A stretch of DNA of 64,000 bases from Gentiana macrophylla (GCA_026214975.1 CM047805.1:66131383-66195382); one strand, 5' to 3'; counted from the stretch's first letter, positions 23,854-36,376 are shown. Notes: generated by a model not told the origin, from the sequence alone. Numbers and translations: made by a program.

Positions 23854-24466
23854 TATTATAAACACAGATAGGAATATGCAGTTTAAGAAAGAAACAAACA
23901 CAGATAGCAATGCAAACGTAAAGAATGGCGGAATTGATAAACACAGAAAACAAGAAGAACACAGTGATTTAACGTGGTTTCCGGCGTTGCGCCGACTACT
24001 CCACGGACAGAAAATGAGATATTTTATTATTCACAGAATTACAAGGTTTCCACAAGTGTGTGGACAACACTCTTGAAAAGACACACATTGCATTGATTAG
24101 AACATTGGTATTTATTGACACAAGTCCCAAACCCTAACCGCCAAAGATCTTTGTCGGAACTACCATAAATACTCTAGATCTGGACCCCAGCTCCAGCTAT
24201 TATCCACCAGACGAAACCCAGTTCAAAACTGACTTCCCAGACTTGTAATCAGTTGCCCAGATGTAGAACTCAGCTATACTCAAAGATAACACAAAGAAAC
24301 TGTAAACCGATCAGCGACTTGAAGAAACTCAGTTGCACTTCATCAAACTGACTTTCATAGAACTGAATATATTTAACTGAACTTACCATCAATCTCATTC
24401 TCAGTTTTCCCAGATTAGTTCCACCAGATATTTCCCAGTTTAGAGATCAAGTCACCATAACTGACA
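23854..24466 (-). repeat. 3' LTR of Copia element 2
   Basis: It pairs with 28722-29328. The first base pair after T is A instead of G (TATTATA for TGTTATA), a terminal change likely to have followed insertion. The ends are otherwise conserved. Confidence 0.93.
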
Positions 24467-24627
24467 AATCTCCACCTTGACTTGAACTCTCATTCAACGT
24501 CACCAGATTGCATAATCAGATGTACTTGTACTAGATGCATTCGTCAATGCCAGGATGTACAGTACCAGACTTCTCCTCAGAATCCACTCAAGTTGATATG
24601 TCCTCAACTGAGTATCCAGATTTCAGT

Positions 24628-26228
24628 TTACAAGCTTTGAATATTCAGCAAGTCCAGACACAACTGAAACTTGCTCTGTTGAACTGGTTTAGTGAACATA
24701 TCAGCAGGATTCTCCTTGGTGCTGATATTCTTCACTACAACCCTCTTCTCATTTCTCAGAAAATGATACCTCACATCAATATGCTTGGTTCTCTCATGAT
24801 GAACCTGATCCTTAGCTAGACAAATTGCACTCAAACTGTCACAATAAATCTCAGCTTGATCCTGATGTAGCCCCAAATCACTGACTAGTCCCTTCAACTA
24901 GACACCCTCCTTGGTTGCTTCAGTAAGAGCCATATACTCAGCTTCAGAAATTGATAAAGCCATTGTTGCTTGAAGAGTTGCTTTCCAGCTGAAAACTGAA
25001 TTCCCCAATGTGAAAACATAACCAGACATAGATTTTCTACTGTCCACATCACCTGCATAATCAGCATCACAGTATCCTGTGATCAGTTTCTCAGTATCAC
25101 CTCCATAAATGAGACCAACATCATTTGTACCTCTAAGGTACCTGAACATTCTTTTCACAGCTTTCTAGTGTTCCTTTCCAGGTTGAGCCATAAACCTGCT
25201 GACAACACTGACTGCCTGAGCCAAATCAGGCCTAGTGCACACCATGGCATACATCAGACTGCCAACTGCACTAGCGTAGGGAACCCTTGACATATACTCC
25301 TTCTCCTCTGGTGACTGTGAAGAAAAAACTGACAAATAGACATTTGATGCCATAGGAGTATCTATTGGCTTAGCAGCTGACATGCCAAACTTTGACAAAA
25401 TCTTTCAGATATAGCCTCACTTTGAGATAAAAACAGCTTCTTCTGATTTCTATCTCTCCAGATCTCCATCCCCAAAATTCTCTTGGCTGCACCCAAATCT
25501 TTCATTTCAAACTCAGCACTGAGAAGGTTTTTCAGATACTGAACATCAGACTTCTTCTTTGCAGCTATCAACATGTCATCCACATATAACACAAGATAGA
25601 TGTAAGATCGATCTTTCAACTGACTGTTGTAGACACAACAATCATAAGGACTTCTGATGTAACCCAACTGGATCATATAACTGTCAAACCTTTTATACCA
25701 CTGTCTAGGAGCTTGCTTCAATCCATACAAGGTCTTCTTCAACTTACACACAACATCCTCCTTATCAGGAACTTGGAAACCCTCTGGCTGAGTCATGTAT
25801 ATCTCTTTATCTACCTCACCATGTAGAAAAGCTATCTTCACATTTAACTGCTCAAATTCTAAGTCTTGTTGTGCCACCATTTCTAGTAACACTCTGATTG
25901 AAGTATGTCTGACTACTGGTGAGAATATCTCATCAAAGTCCACCCCTTCTTTATGACTGAATCCTCTTGAAACCAAACGTGCCTTATACTTAACTCTTTC
26001 TTCCTCAGTTATCCCTTCCTTCTTCTTGAAAATCTATTTGCAAGTAACAAATCTCCTTTCAGCTAGATGTTTAACTAGATCCCAAGTCTGATTCTTCAGT
26101 AATGACTCCATTTCATCTCTCATGGTAGCAAGCCATTGAGATGCTTCAGAACATGTCACTGCTTCCCTGTAAGTAGAAGGTTCAAAACCATCCACTTCTT
26201 CTGCAACTTGAAGTGCGTATCCAATCAT
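24628..26228 (-). pseudogene. Copia element 2 reverse transcriptase and RNase H
   Basis: RT starts near 26228 (EAVTCSEASQWLATMRDEMESL) and continues 25976-25362 with SRGFSHKEGVDFDEIFSPVV, QPEGFQVPDKE, LYGLKQAPRQWYKRFD and an intact catalytic YVDDMLIA. After a frameshift at about 25400 comes PYASAVGSLMYAMVCTRPD. RNase H follows at 25158-24898 (YCDADYAGDVDSRKSMSGYVF, SISEAEYMALTEA), then a stop, and its tail at 24897-24628 (YCDSLSAICLAKD, HIDVRYHFLRNE, NPADMFTKPV). All catalytic boxes are visible, but stops and shifts break the frame. Confidence 0.93.
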
Positions 26229-26265
26229 ATCATCAAACCCATACCTTATAGGAGGTATCCCAACA

Positions 26266-27935
26266 TTGGATCTTCTAGCTCTGCTGACAAAACTATACTC
26301 TGGCCGACCACGTTCTCGATTTGATGCTCAAGCGACATTTGCTCACCTGGACCGGCTTGGATTCACTCTGGTTCGAAGAAACGATCGAGATGAAAATCGA
26401 CTTGGATCGCTTGGTTGTTGCATTCCAACCGACTCCACCAAGCTCCACCTTACTATCGGTTTTCTCGCCAAAGACTGGTTTCGATTTGATTATCCTTTCC
26501 ACTGATGAACTGAGTATAGAATTTTCATCAAAAACTGTATCTCTGCTAAGAATAACTTTGTTTTCTGCTGATAACCAAATTATGTACCCTTTTACTCCAT
26601 CACCATACCCCACAAACACTCATTTCTTGGCCCTTGGTTCCAGTTTCCCTCCACTGACATGATAGTAAACTGTGCTTCCAAATACCCTTAGAACTGAATA
26701 ATCTGCAGGCTTGCCTGACCACATCTCAAATGGTGTTTTGAGACTGATCCCTGTGTGAGGACTCCTGTTGATTAATTAGCAAGCTATGGTAATGACCTCG
26801 CCCAAAATCTCCTTGATAAACCAAAGATGAGAAAGCATACATCTTGCTCTCTCCGGAAGAGTTTGATTCATTCTCTCGGCTACACCATTTTCTTTGAGAG
26901 TATTATTCTGATGTATGATGATGTCCGGCAATACCTCGCTTTTCATAATGTATCAAACTCAGTCCTGCAGAATTCTAGACCATTATCTGTACGAAACCTC
27001 TTGACCTTCTTTCCCAACTGATTCTCAACTAGAGCCTTCCATTGCATGAAGCTCTTGAATGCCTCACTTTTGTGTTTCATCAGTACCACCCAAGTCATCC
27101 TTGAATAGTCATCTATGAATGATACAAAATATCTGTGACCACCCAATGACTCCACCTTTGATGGCCCCCAACAATCAGAATGAATGTAATCAAGTGATGA
27201 CTTTGTATTGTGTATCCCTTTTGAGAACTTACTCCTATGTAGCTTCCCAAACACACAATGCTCACAAAAGTCCAGATTCTTGACCTTACATCCCCCAAGA
27301 AGATCTTTTTGAGAAAGAACCTGCATCCCATTTTCACCCATGTGACCCAGTCTCATGTGTGCCCAGTTTTTTGTAAGTGTGGATCGATAAACCTCGGTGA
27401 TGCCATAGCAAAGCAGAACCGATTCTAAATCGACCCTTGTAATATATCTGAGTCCCTTTCTTGATTCCTTGAGAACTTCAAATTTGAGTTTTATAGACAC
27501 TCAAAGACGCCACTTTCCCCTTAAAATCGAATCCCGCTTTGTCCAAAGAACCGAAAGATACCAAGTTTTTGGTCATTTGTGGAACATGTCTAACTTCACT
27601 CGGTTCTGTAATCTTCCATCCTCTCTCCTCAATCGAATCGAGCCAATTCCAACTACCTTGCAGACCTTGCTGTTTGCCATAGATATATGACCACCATCTA
27701 TCTGCTGATAACTTGAGAACCACTCTCTGTGAGGGCAAATATGAAAGGATGCTCCAGAGTCTAGAATCCACACATCAGTATGATGTGCTGACTCTCCTGC
27801 CACTAGGACCATGTCCTCATCTGAATCATGCTCGCCACGCAGTAAAGAAATTGTGCTAATCGTTCTCTCTTTGTTTCTTCCTCTTTGGACAATTGGACTT
27901 CCAATGTCCCTGCTCCTTACAATAATTACAGACAT
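26266..27935 (-). pseudogene. Copia element 2 protease and integrase
   Basis: 27935-27573 carries the protease motif WILDSGASFHICPHREWF after a degraded zinc knuckle. 27500-26943 carries the pre-integrase zinc motif (HMRLGHMGENGMQ, CEHCVFGKLHRSKF) and the integrase core (DCWGPSKVES, FIDDYSRMTWV, RFRTDNGLEFC). The Glu region is split by shifts between 26943 and 26660. 26619-26293 is the integrase tail (FVGYGDGVKGYIIW, DTVFDENS) running into a low-complexity linker. Confidence 0.88.
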
Positions 27936-28285
27936 CTATGGATTTAGGGCCTTCTGTCCTTGTCTTCTTGGAACTTTTCTTCCTAGACTGACCATGCTCT
28001 TTTCCATTGCTACAACTGACTAACAGTCCTACAGCCGGACAGTCTGCTCCAGCTGCCTTATATCTCAGCTCCCTGGCACGTAAAGCTAACCTTACATCCT
28101 CTAAAGCAACTGTATCCTTCCCAACTATGAATGACTACACAAAGTTCTCATAGGAAGCTGGTAACGAAACCAGCAAAATCAAAGCAGCATCTTCATCCTC
28201 AATCTTAACATCAATATTCCTGAGATCAAGTAATATTGTGTTCAGCTGATCAAGATGATCTCTCAACCGAGCCCCTCATGCATCC

Positions 28286-28720
28286 TCAGTGAATAGCCCT
28301 CGCTTCAAGAAACAACTTGTTGGTCAATGACTTAGTCTTATACAGGCTTTCAAGCTTTAACCATAACTTGGCAGCGGTGTCTTCCTCAGAAACTTCTATG
28401 ATAACATCATCAGACAAACACAACATGATGGTTGAATGTGCTTTCTCCTCCAGACTGGCATAATCTGCAGAACTGGCATCCCCTCTACCTGATAAAGGAG
28501 TCCACAATCCTTGTTGCTTTAACAAGGCCCATCTTGATTTGCCATAAATCTGGCTCGTTCCTCCCAATAAATTTATCAATCTTCACGTTCATTGCTGACA
28601 TCCTTCTAATTAAAGAACAAACCTTTGATCACAAAATCCTAGCACCGGTCACCGGTCTTGGTGAAGATCAACTCTGTTCACCTGCAACTCATGAGTCTTG
28701 AACCTTTCTCTGATACCAGT
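28286..28720 (-). pseudogene. Copia element 2 gag N-terminus and leader
   Basis: The reading 28579-28286 shows a UBN2/Copia gag N-terminus (WALLKQQGLWTPL, SLEEKAHSTIMLCLSDDV, AAKLWLKLESLYKTKSLTNKLFL). It begins shortly after the PBS at 28707-28718, so the leader is under 150 bp. The gag continues below 28286 in other frames toward the protease. Confidence 0.85.
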
Positions 28721-28721
28721 T

Positions 28722-29328
28722 TGTTATAAACACGGATAGGAATATACAGTTTAAGAAAGAAACAAACATAGATAGCAATGCAAACTTAAAGAATGGTGGA
28801 ATTGATAAACACAGAAAACAAGAGAACACAGTGATTTAACGTGGTTTCCGGCGTTGTGCCGACAACTCCACGGACAGAAAATGAGATATTTTATTATGCA
28901 CAGAATTACAAGGTTTCCATAACTGTGTGGAAAACACTTTTGAAAAGACACACATTGCATTGATTACAACATTGGTATTTATAGACACAAGTCCCAAACC
29001 CTAACCGCCAAAGATCTTTGTCGGAACTACCATAAATACCCCAGATGTGGACCCCAGCTCCAGCTGTTATCCACCAGGCGAAACCCAGTTCAAAACTGGC
29101 TTCCCAGACTTGTAATCAGTTACCCAGATGTAGAACTCAGCTATACTCAAGATAACACAAAGAAACGTAAATCGATCGACTTGAGAAAAAATCGGTTGCA
29201 CTTCATCAAATCGACTTTCACGTAATCGAATATATTTAATCGAATCGACCATCAATCTTAGTCTCAGTTTTCCCAGATTAGTTCCACCAGATTTTCCCAG
29301 TTTAGAGATCAAGTCACCAAAACTGACA
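28722..29328 (-). repeat. 5' LTR of Copia element 2
   Basis: It starts TGTTATAAACACGG beside the PBS and ends AACTGACA at 29328. Against the 3' LTR the differences are scattered, except for a dense cluster at about 29160-29265 (see findings). Confidence 0.95.
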
Positions 29329-29689
29329 TCTACACTTCGATAGATGAGATCTATCCCTATCTTCAATAAGATAGAAGACATCCAATACGTGCTAGCCTAA
29401 TCATACTATCAATGTCCTATTTGACAGTATGTACGACTAGTGACATTTAAGTATCAAACTTGTTAAAGCGATTAGAGATCTCATCAACCATAATCACTAT
29501 CATGGTTTCTCTATCACAGTTTGACACTAGGGACATTACTATATATATACAACTAATAACATGAAGATAAACAATATATAATAACAAAAGTGCTTTTATT
29601 AATCACAATAAATTTATTACATGAACTAAAATAGACTGTAAACGACCCGACCCGGTCGGATCCGGTCCAACCCGATTGGGTTTAGGACA

Positions 29690-30688
29690 CATTTTCAATG
29701 ATATTTCATGTAAAAGGTCGATATTTCCCATTATAGACAAACAAATTCAGACTTTCATATGTACATCCGAGCTTAACTTCATTTACATATATCTAGCATT
29801 AGAAGCCAACACTTGGGCTCAAGATTGAGCTGAACTTGATTTTCTTCAGCTGTATAGTGGTCAATTATCATTTTTTTTGCTTTATCAGATTCTAGTTGAG
29901 CTATATTTGCTTGATTAGATTATGAACATTGAATGTAAGAACTTAACATGATACAAGGATATATGAAATTCAAAGAAACGTGTACTACTCAATGTACATA
30001 CACATTTTTAACACATATCATGGTGAAGCAACTGAGAATTCTCTGATTTATGTAGAGAATCATGTAGTGTTGATGGATTTTTTGTGTTTTCAAATAATGC
30101 ATATATCCTTCATGTTGTATCCGCAATTAATGACACTATTGTAAATAATTGATATGCATATTTCATCAATTGAATGATAATAATTGAGAAAATGAATAGA
30201 CAATCTGTAAAATAGAGATTATGATGCAGTTTGTCTATAATGAAAAATCTGTAAGTAGAGACACTGATGCAGGTGACCATGAGAAGAGATTCTGTAAAAC
30301 AGGAAAAAGTGATGTTTGAGTTTGTAAAATAGAGAATCTATTAAGAGACACTGATGTGAATTCTCTTATAAAAATACCACAGCCATTACAAAAATGGGGC
30401 ATGTGTTTAAGAAGCCTTTTTGACCAAAACCTTTGTCTATATAATTTTTTGGCAACAAGTTCTTACCTAAAGACTCCTACCAAACATTCTCGTCCAAGTT
30501 GCCCAAAATGCCCCCTGATCCTTAATCCCCCCCCCCCCAACCCCTAATTCCACCTTGTAACCCTAAAACCCAATTCGGATTTGTAATTGGGGATTTCACC
30601 TGACCCAGTCTCTTTAATTTCTAAAAATACCCCTGATTATTTTCCCCCAAATCCCCAATCCTCTAACCCTAATTTAACTCACCCGACG
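29690..30688. other. AT-rich spacer, no gene seen
   Basis: No coding region is recognised. The stretch has loosely repeated phrases of the type TCTGTAAAATAGAGA and GAGACACTGATG (about 30200-30355), a 14-base C-run near 30530, and C-rich AATCCCC/AACCCTAA-like phrases (30590-30670). The latter resemble the terminal region of a MULE, but no matching inverted repeat could be fixed by eye. Confidence 0.5.
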
Positions 30689-31117
30689 TTATATAGCTGA
30701 AAATCAAAAAAACCTCCATTTCACCCCGTCATTCCACCTCCTTCACACCCCCATCTTTTCTCTTGAAGAAGATAGCAAGTTTGAGTTGACGACATATCGG
30801 GTTGATATCATTATTTTAAAGTATAGTGAAGGTGAAATAGGGACAATGAAGTACACTGAAGAACATGGACGACGAAGCAGTCTGAAGCTCCGGTTAGCAA
30901 ACAAAGAAGGTATTTATGTTGCTGATTTTTAATTGCATGGGTTGTCATTGTTCTTCGAATTAGCAAACAAAGAAGGTGAATTGAGAATTGAGTTTTTATT
31001 ATTATTTTTATTTTTTTGGTTTTTGGGAAAGACGAAACAGGGCCTTTAAAATCCAGTCATGTTCTTTTTTAATCCGTAATTTAATCGTAATCGTTGTATT
31101 GAATTGAACTAAAGCAG
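30689..31117 (+). promoter_or_regulatory. Probable promoter and 5'-UTR intron of the MULE transposase gene
   Basis: TTATATAG at 30689-30696 is a TATA-like box. A plausible 5'-UTR intron runs 30910-31117 (AAAGAAG|GTATTT ... TAAAGCAG|GAAGAC), ending 29 bases before the first ATG at 31147. The phrase TTAGCAAACAAAGAAGGT occurs both at the donor and again about 65 bases inside the intron, a small direct duplication. Confidence 0.45.
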
Positions 31118-31146
31118 GAAGACTGTGAAGAAGTTGTTGGTGCGTC

Positions 31147-33830
31147 ATGGTTAAGGAAGGCTCAGAAGAAGTTTCGTTTTATGTTTGTTACCCGGTTAAG
31201 GTTGAAAAGAGTGATGATGGTGTTTGGTCGTGGAAGTACGTAAGATGTGAAACAGACGAAGTGATGACTATTTTAAACCTCCCAAAGAACATTTCATTTG
31301 ATGGATTGTATGACGAGGTGATAGAAGAGTTGGGAATTGATACAAGGTTGTATGATTTTGAGATGAAAGTTATGCCCCCCATTAGTAAATCTAGACCGAT
31401 GCTACTTAATTGTGATAAGTTTGTGAGACGGTTCTTGAATGTTTGTGATCTAAACAAAGATTTGTTATTAGTTATTTTGAAAGAGAAGGGAAAATAAAAA
31501 GACACTGATATTGAAGTGGAAGTAACACATGTTCAGAATTATATTGAAAGTCAACAATCATATGATCATGTAGTTTATGTGATGGGAACTCAAGAAACAA
31601 GTGTTGAAATGGATGTTGATGTTATTGTGATTAAAGAAAGATTTGCTGAATAGACATCTTTGAATTCGGGAACTCAAGAACCAAATGTTGATGTTATTGC
31701 GATTAAAGAAAGTTGTATCGTAGAGACGTCTTTAAAATCGGGAACTCAATAACCAAGTGTCGAAATGGATGTTGGTGAAGTGGCATGTGTTGAAGAAGAG
31801 GTATTGATAGAAGAAGAGAAAATGTTGATAGATTTGAGGCTAATAAGATATTTGAATATTCTTTATTGATGCATTTGGGTGAAGATGCTTTTTTAGTATC
31901 ACATGAAACGTCAAATATGGATACTTTGAATGCTGATGGCTTGAATTCAACGGAACCCATAAATGTTGATACTTCGAAAGGTGGTGATCACTTGAATGCA
32001 ATGAAATCCACAAATGTTGATACCTCGAATGGTGGAGATCGCTTGAATGCCACGGAACCCACAAATGGTATCCTTGTTCCAAGTAATGTGGGTGTACCTC
32101 ATGTGAGCATTCCTGAAGATGTAGACATTCATGTGAAGGATTTGTTTGAAAACAAATCTTTGTTGGTATTTAAGGTTGAGATGTTAGCTGTGAAGTATCA
32201 TTTTGAGTTTAGAACGCAATCTTCCACCAAAAAGCTCTATGTGGTGTTATGTACAGTAAAAGGATGCAAATGGCGTCTGGGAGCAAGCAAATTTGTTGCA
32301 TCTAAACGCTTTGAAGTTCAAAAGTATTCAGTAGGCATACTTTCCCACCTATGCTTCGTCAGAAAGATCACAGACATGCTTCTTAAAAGCTAGTTGGCCG
32401 ATACTTTTTTTTAAAGTTTAAAGACTCCAACCGTATTTACTCTCCGAAGGATATGATGACTGATTTTATGTCAAAGTTTGGATATGAGATTAGTTATCAC
32501 AAGGCATTCAAGGCGAAGAGTTATGCGAATTCATTGGTTCGGGGATTTCCAAAAAAGAGTTTTGAAAAATTACCTAAGTATTTTCATAGGTTGGAGGCCA
32601 GAAACCCGGGAACAATGACAGAGATTGAAACTAAAGGAAACGACGAGTTTTTATATTGTTTTATGGAACTTGGTGCAAGTATAGAGGGGTTCAAGTATAT
32701 GGGGCCAGTCGTTTCTGTGGACGGAACACATTTGAAAATGCGTTACAAAGGGGTTTTACTTCTATCAACATGTGAAGATGGAAATGGTCAAATATTTCCA
32801 ATTGCGTGGGTTGTTGCTGATTCAGAAAACATTCCTTCGTGGACCTGGTTTTTCACAAAGTTAAAACCCATTATAGGTGACACCGGCGATCTATCAATAA
32901 TTTCTGATCATGCTGATAGTATCAAAATAGCATTCAGTAATGTGTTTGAGAATGCGCACCATGGATTTTGTGTATATCACATCCAAAAGAATTTGAGGAC
33001 TCGTTATCCTGGTCGCAATGTGCCGACTTTTTTTATGCCAGCTGCAAAGGCCTATACAGTTTCAGAGTTTAAGGTGCACTGGGAAAAATTATCTGCAATA
33101 TGTGATAAACTTGACGAGTATTTGGAAGAAGCATCATTTTCTTTCTGGTCTAGATCACAGTTTAAAGGTTTACGGTTCAATATAATGACAACTAACCATG
33201 CCGAGTCTTCAAACAGCAAGCTATTGCATGCTTGGGAATTTTCAATAGTTGCTTTGCTTGAACGTATCCGGGAGGTTTTACAGCAGTGGTTTGGTGAACG
33301 AAGTAAACGCGGTGAAGAATGTGTTTTTGTGCTCACTCCCAAAGGAGAAGTACGAATGACAAAAAGATACAACAGAGTACGGAAGTTCAAGGTTAATGTA
33401 GTTTCTTCCGTTAACTATGTAGTGTTTGACAATGATACTATGTTGACTTATATTGTTGAGTTGGATGTTTTCAAGTGTACATGCAAGAAAATCGATTTAG
33501 ATAGGCTTCCGTGCTATTATACTGTTGATATGGCCAAGCACATAGGGAGAAATTGCTACGACTATTGCACTTGGTATTATAGCGGCAAATATTGGAGGAA
33601 AACTTATTCTCAAAGTGTGTTCCCCTTGATAACTGAAGCAGATTGTGAGTATCCCGCTGATGTGCTAAGCAGGAAGGTTTTGGCACCGACGGTGAGAAAG
33701 AGACTATCCGGACGTCCATCAAAAAAGAGAAAGAATTCTACCGGAAACGGAAAAGGGTTATACACTGTGGTAAATGCAAGAAACCATGCCATAATAAAAC
33801 TAGTTGTTCGCGATTGATTGGTGAAGATGA
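31147..33830 (+). pseudogene. MuDR/MULE transposase gene (broken)
   Basis: The N-terminal 116-aa reading (31147-31497) ends at TAA. The same frame continues with two more stops through acidic repeats of the GTQE-x-VDV-x-IKE type. After a shift, 31866-32393 has three 20-aa NVDTS-x-GGD-x-LNA repeats and the MuDR DNA-binding domain (VLCTVKGCKWRL). 32453-33817 (454 aa) has the MULE DDE domain: Asp in VSVDGTHLKMRYKG, Asp in SDHADSIKIAF, Glu in NHAESSNSKLL. The SWIM finger reads CTCKKIDLDRLPCYY, with Tyr for the usual His. A terminal zinc knuckle (CGKCKKPCHNKTSC) is present one base out of frame at about 33766-33810. Confidence 0.9.
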
Positions 33831-33865
33831 TGGTGGCAGTGATGTTTCTTTTTAGCGTATCTCAA

Positions 33866-34110
33866 AGTATGTTGTGTTGTAACTGGTCTTATAACAATTT
33901 TAAGTATGTTGTGTTGTAACTGGTCTTATAACAAGCTTAAGTATGTTGTGTTGTAATCGGTCGTATAACAAGTTTAAGTATGTTGTGTTTTAAGTAGTTT
34001 AACAAGTATGTTGTGTTGTAACTGGTTTTATAACAAGTTTAAGTATGTTGTCTTGTAACTGGTATAATAACAAGTTTAAGTATGTTTTGTTGTAAGTGGT
34101 AACAATTTCA
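33866..34110. repeat. About 36-bp minisatellite (7 units) after the MULE gene
   Basis: Units of the form AAGTATGTTGTGTTGTAACT plus GGTCTTATAACAAGTTT repeat about seven times with small changes and one shortened unit (about 33985-34005). The array lies just past the transposase stop codon and may act as its 3' end or untranslated region. Confidence 0.85.
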
Positions 34111-34189
34111 AATAAATTGTGTTTTAAACTGGCAAAAGTGATAATATCAATAGTTAAGGAAACCAAGAACTTGTACAACACAATGTTAG

Positions 34190-34871
34190 CTAATTACCAA
34201 CATGGAATACAAAATACATTATAATACAACCCCCCATGATAGTCAATAATTTATTTTTCTTTGAATTTGATTCATTCTTCTTCCTAAGCTTCTCAATTAG
34301 TGTCTCAGTACGATCAATCCTGTCTTTGTCCTTCCTCACCATTTGAGCTGTGATCTCCAAACGTTTCATTAACTCGGTAACATTGATCTCAACTTGTTCC
34401 ATTTTTTCACGACATTTCTCGCTTGTTCTTTAACAATTCAATCTCCTTTGATTGACAACTACTTTCCGCACCAAGTTCAAGAAGTTATTGACAGGTTGTG
34501 TCCCAGTATATGAAGACAATTCATCATGCCAAAGGAAAATTTTGCATCTGAGTTCATGCTGTGGCAAGATAAGAAATTAAACCAGTGAATAACAAAATAT
34601 TATTATTGTATCAATGCAGCAGGAATTATAAAAAAACAATTCGAGTTAAGAGAATTCATACCGGGTATAAATCGCAAGTAAAGAACATTCTCGTCTGGGT
34701 TCTTCTTTGTACTGATGTCAACAATTTAGCCGAACGCATACACTTGAAAAATATATTCCCATGAAATAGCTGAGCTTCGTTTATGTTGGTAGAAGATCCA
34801 GAAATCGTTGAACATCCAGCTTCATTTTGATTCATATTCTTAAAGAAAGTTGGGGAATTGAAAACAGTCAA
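34190..34871 (-). pseudogene. GRF-type zinc-finger protein with coiled coil and TM tail (broken)
   Basis: Exon 1 (34871-34661) contains the first half of a GRF finger: FKCMRSAKLLTSVQRRTQTRM and FFTC. It ends CCCG|GTATGA. An acceptor CCACAG at 34559 starts exon 2, which reads in frame HELRCKIFLWHDELSSYTG, the second half of the finger. A stop occurs at 34430-34432 in this frame; the alternative frame (GAESSCQSKEIELLKNKREM) looks like the true family sequence. The coiled coil resumes at 34402 (ELMKRLEITAQMVRKDKDR) and ends with a hydrophobic helix (LLTIMGGCIIMYFVFHV). Two frameshifts are implied. Such proteins are often found near plant MULEs. Confidence 0.7.
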
Positions 34872-36376
34872 TGAAATACGGTCTCAAATATTTGTCCAGG
34901 TTTAGATGATAAAGCTCAGATATGTGTCCAAGTTCAAAAGTTCAAAATTATGACAGGCGAATTCTGTTTCAAATGTTTATTATTTAGAAAACAATAAGTC
35001 ATAGGCTCAACAGAAAGTCAATATCAAACAATTGTATTAGTATTTAATCAAAGAAAAGGTGTTCACACTTCATTTAGGTGTTCACACTTCATCTTCTAAG
35101 ATAAAAGAAGATAAAATAGCCTATACCATCTGCTCACACATTGTTAACATATTCTAACACATTGTTAACATAGCAGCCCATAAGCTTATGGGGAAAAAAC
35201 AGTGGATGGCTAAAGCAAACTAACTTAAACAAGAAGTCACAAGCCAATCAATGCCATGAGAACAACAATCTGAGAACAACCATATCCTCCTATAACTGCT
35301 AGAATGGACAGTAAAAGGGCTTTGTCACAACGGTAATGTCAATATCAAGCAATCGTCTTAGTATTTTATCAAAGTTCCACCAATATTGATCCCAAAGTCA
35401 TATGCTGAATAGATACTTAAGTTGAAAACGGTAATTTTAGTCAAACAAAGAATCAGATCCTAGTATGTACACCAGAAAGTTCAAAACATATAATTTTAGT
35501 GAATATTGTGCTAAAGAAATGATTACTATCTTCGAACGAGACAAAGCAAAGAAATCACTTTTTAAAACAACCACATCAAATACCTGCAAATTCATGAAAG
35601 AGTAAGCACAGGGGGTTGTTTATGCCGGAATCGGATTGACACACCCTTACTAACTACAAATATAAATTAATAAAATAAGAATATAACTTTTTAAGGATGA
35701 ATATATACTACAAATAACACGGGTTGAAATACCTGGGAATTCGTGAAAACATTGCTCCAATCACTTGATTATGGTGGGGATAAAGTAATTTAGGGTTCTT
35801 GGGGAGAGAGAATGGGGAGAAGGAGAGAGCGGTGGGGAAGGGCAGAGCACAGAAAATTGGATAAATGGAAGATGAGAGAGGAGTTCCTATGCTCTAATTA
35901 CTCAGCTCCCTTCTTCAATTCTTTTGAAATTTGAAAGAAAATTCGAATTTTGGGGAAAAGCTAGCGGGAAACGAAATTTAGGGTAAGGAATTGGGGAAAT
36001 TTTTGGAGGGAAACAAACGAATTTGGGTGGTAAGGAACAATACCATACATATTTTTTTTTATAACAACAATACATATGTAATTTTTTTTATAACAAAAAT
36101 ACAAATGTATATAGTGAAATAAATAATTATTATTACAACAAAGTAACAATGAAATATATAATAATAACATTATCGAATATTTCATGCATTATTATTGCAT
36201 TAAAATACGAAAACATAAGATATTACCAAACAAATTAAAAAAACATATCTTACAATAAAAGATTAAAATAAAATATCATACAATAAACAATATTACCAAA
36301 TGAAATAAAAGAGATTACCAAATATCTTACAATAAACGATATTACAATAAAAAAAAGTTCATTAATACATTATGAT
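34872..36376. other. Spacer, no gene seen
   Basis: No coding region is recognised. 35060-35101 has a short duplication (GTTCACACTTCAT twice). 35780-36030 is purine-rich on plus and could be 5' untranslated sequence of the GRF gene or a MULE terminus, but no inverted partner was found. 36030-36360 is very AT-rich. Confidence 0.4.

Larger units (their letters stand above)
23854..29328 (-). mobile_element. Full-length Copia element 2 (Tork/TNT1-like)
   Basis: LTRs at 23854-24466 (613 bp) and 28722-29328 (607 bp) start TRTTATAAACAC and end AACTGACA on plus. TCTAC flanks both ends (23849-23853 and 29329-29333). A PBS TGGTATCAGAGA (28707-28718, minus) and a purine-rich AAGGTGGAGATT beside the left LTR complete the signals. 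The interior has gag, protease, integrase, RT and RNase H in Copia order. LTR divergence of several percent and multiple frameshifts show it is not recent. Confidence 0.95.
22354..29689 (-). repeat. 5' LTR of Copia element 1, split by Copia element 2
   Basis: The LTR begins TGTTAGGAAATCAC at 22354 beside the PBS and is taken to end at GGGTTTAGGACA (29689). Removing the nested element (23854-29328) and one TCTAC copy leaves about 1.86 kb, with TG...CA ends and a weak inverted repeat. It is AT-rich and has no ORF. The 3' LTR was lost with the 3' half of the element, so the outer edge is inferred from the TG/CA rule. Confidence 0.6.
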
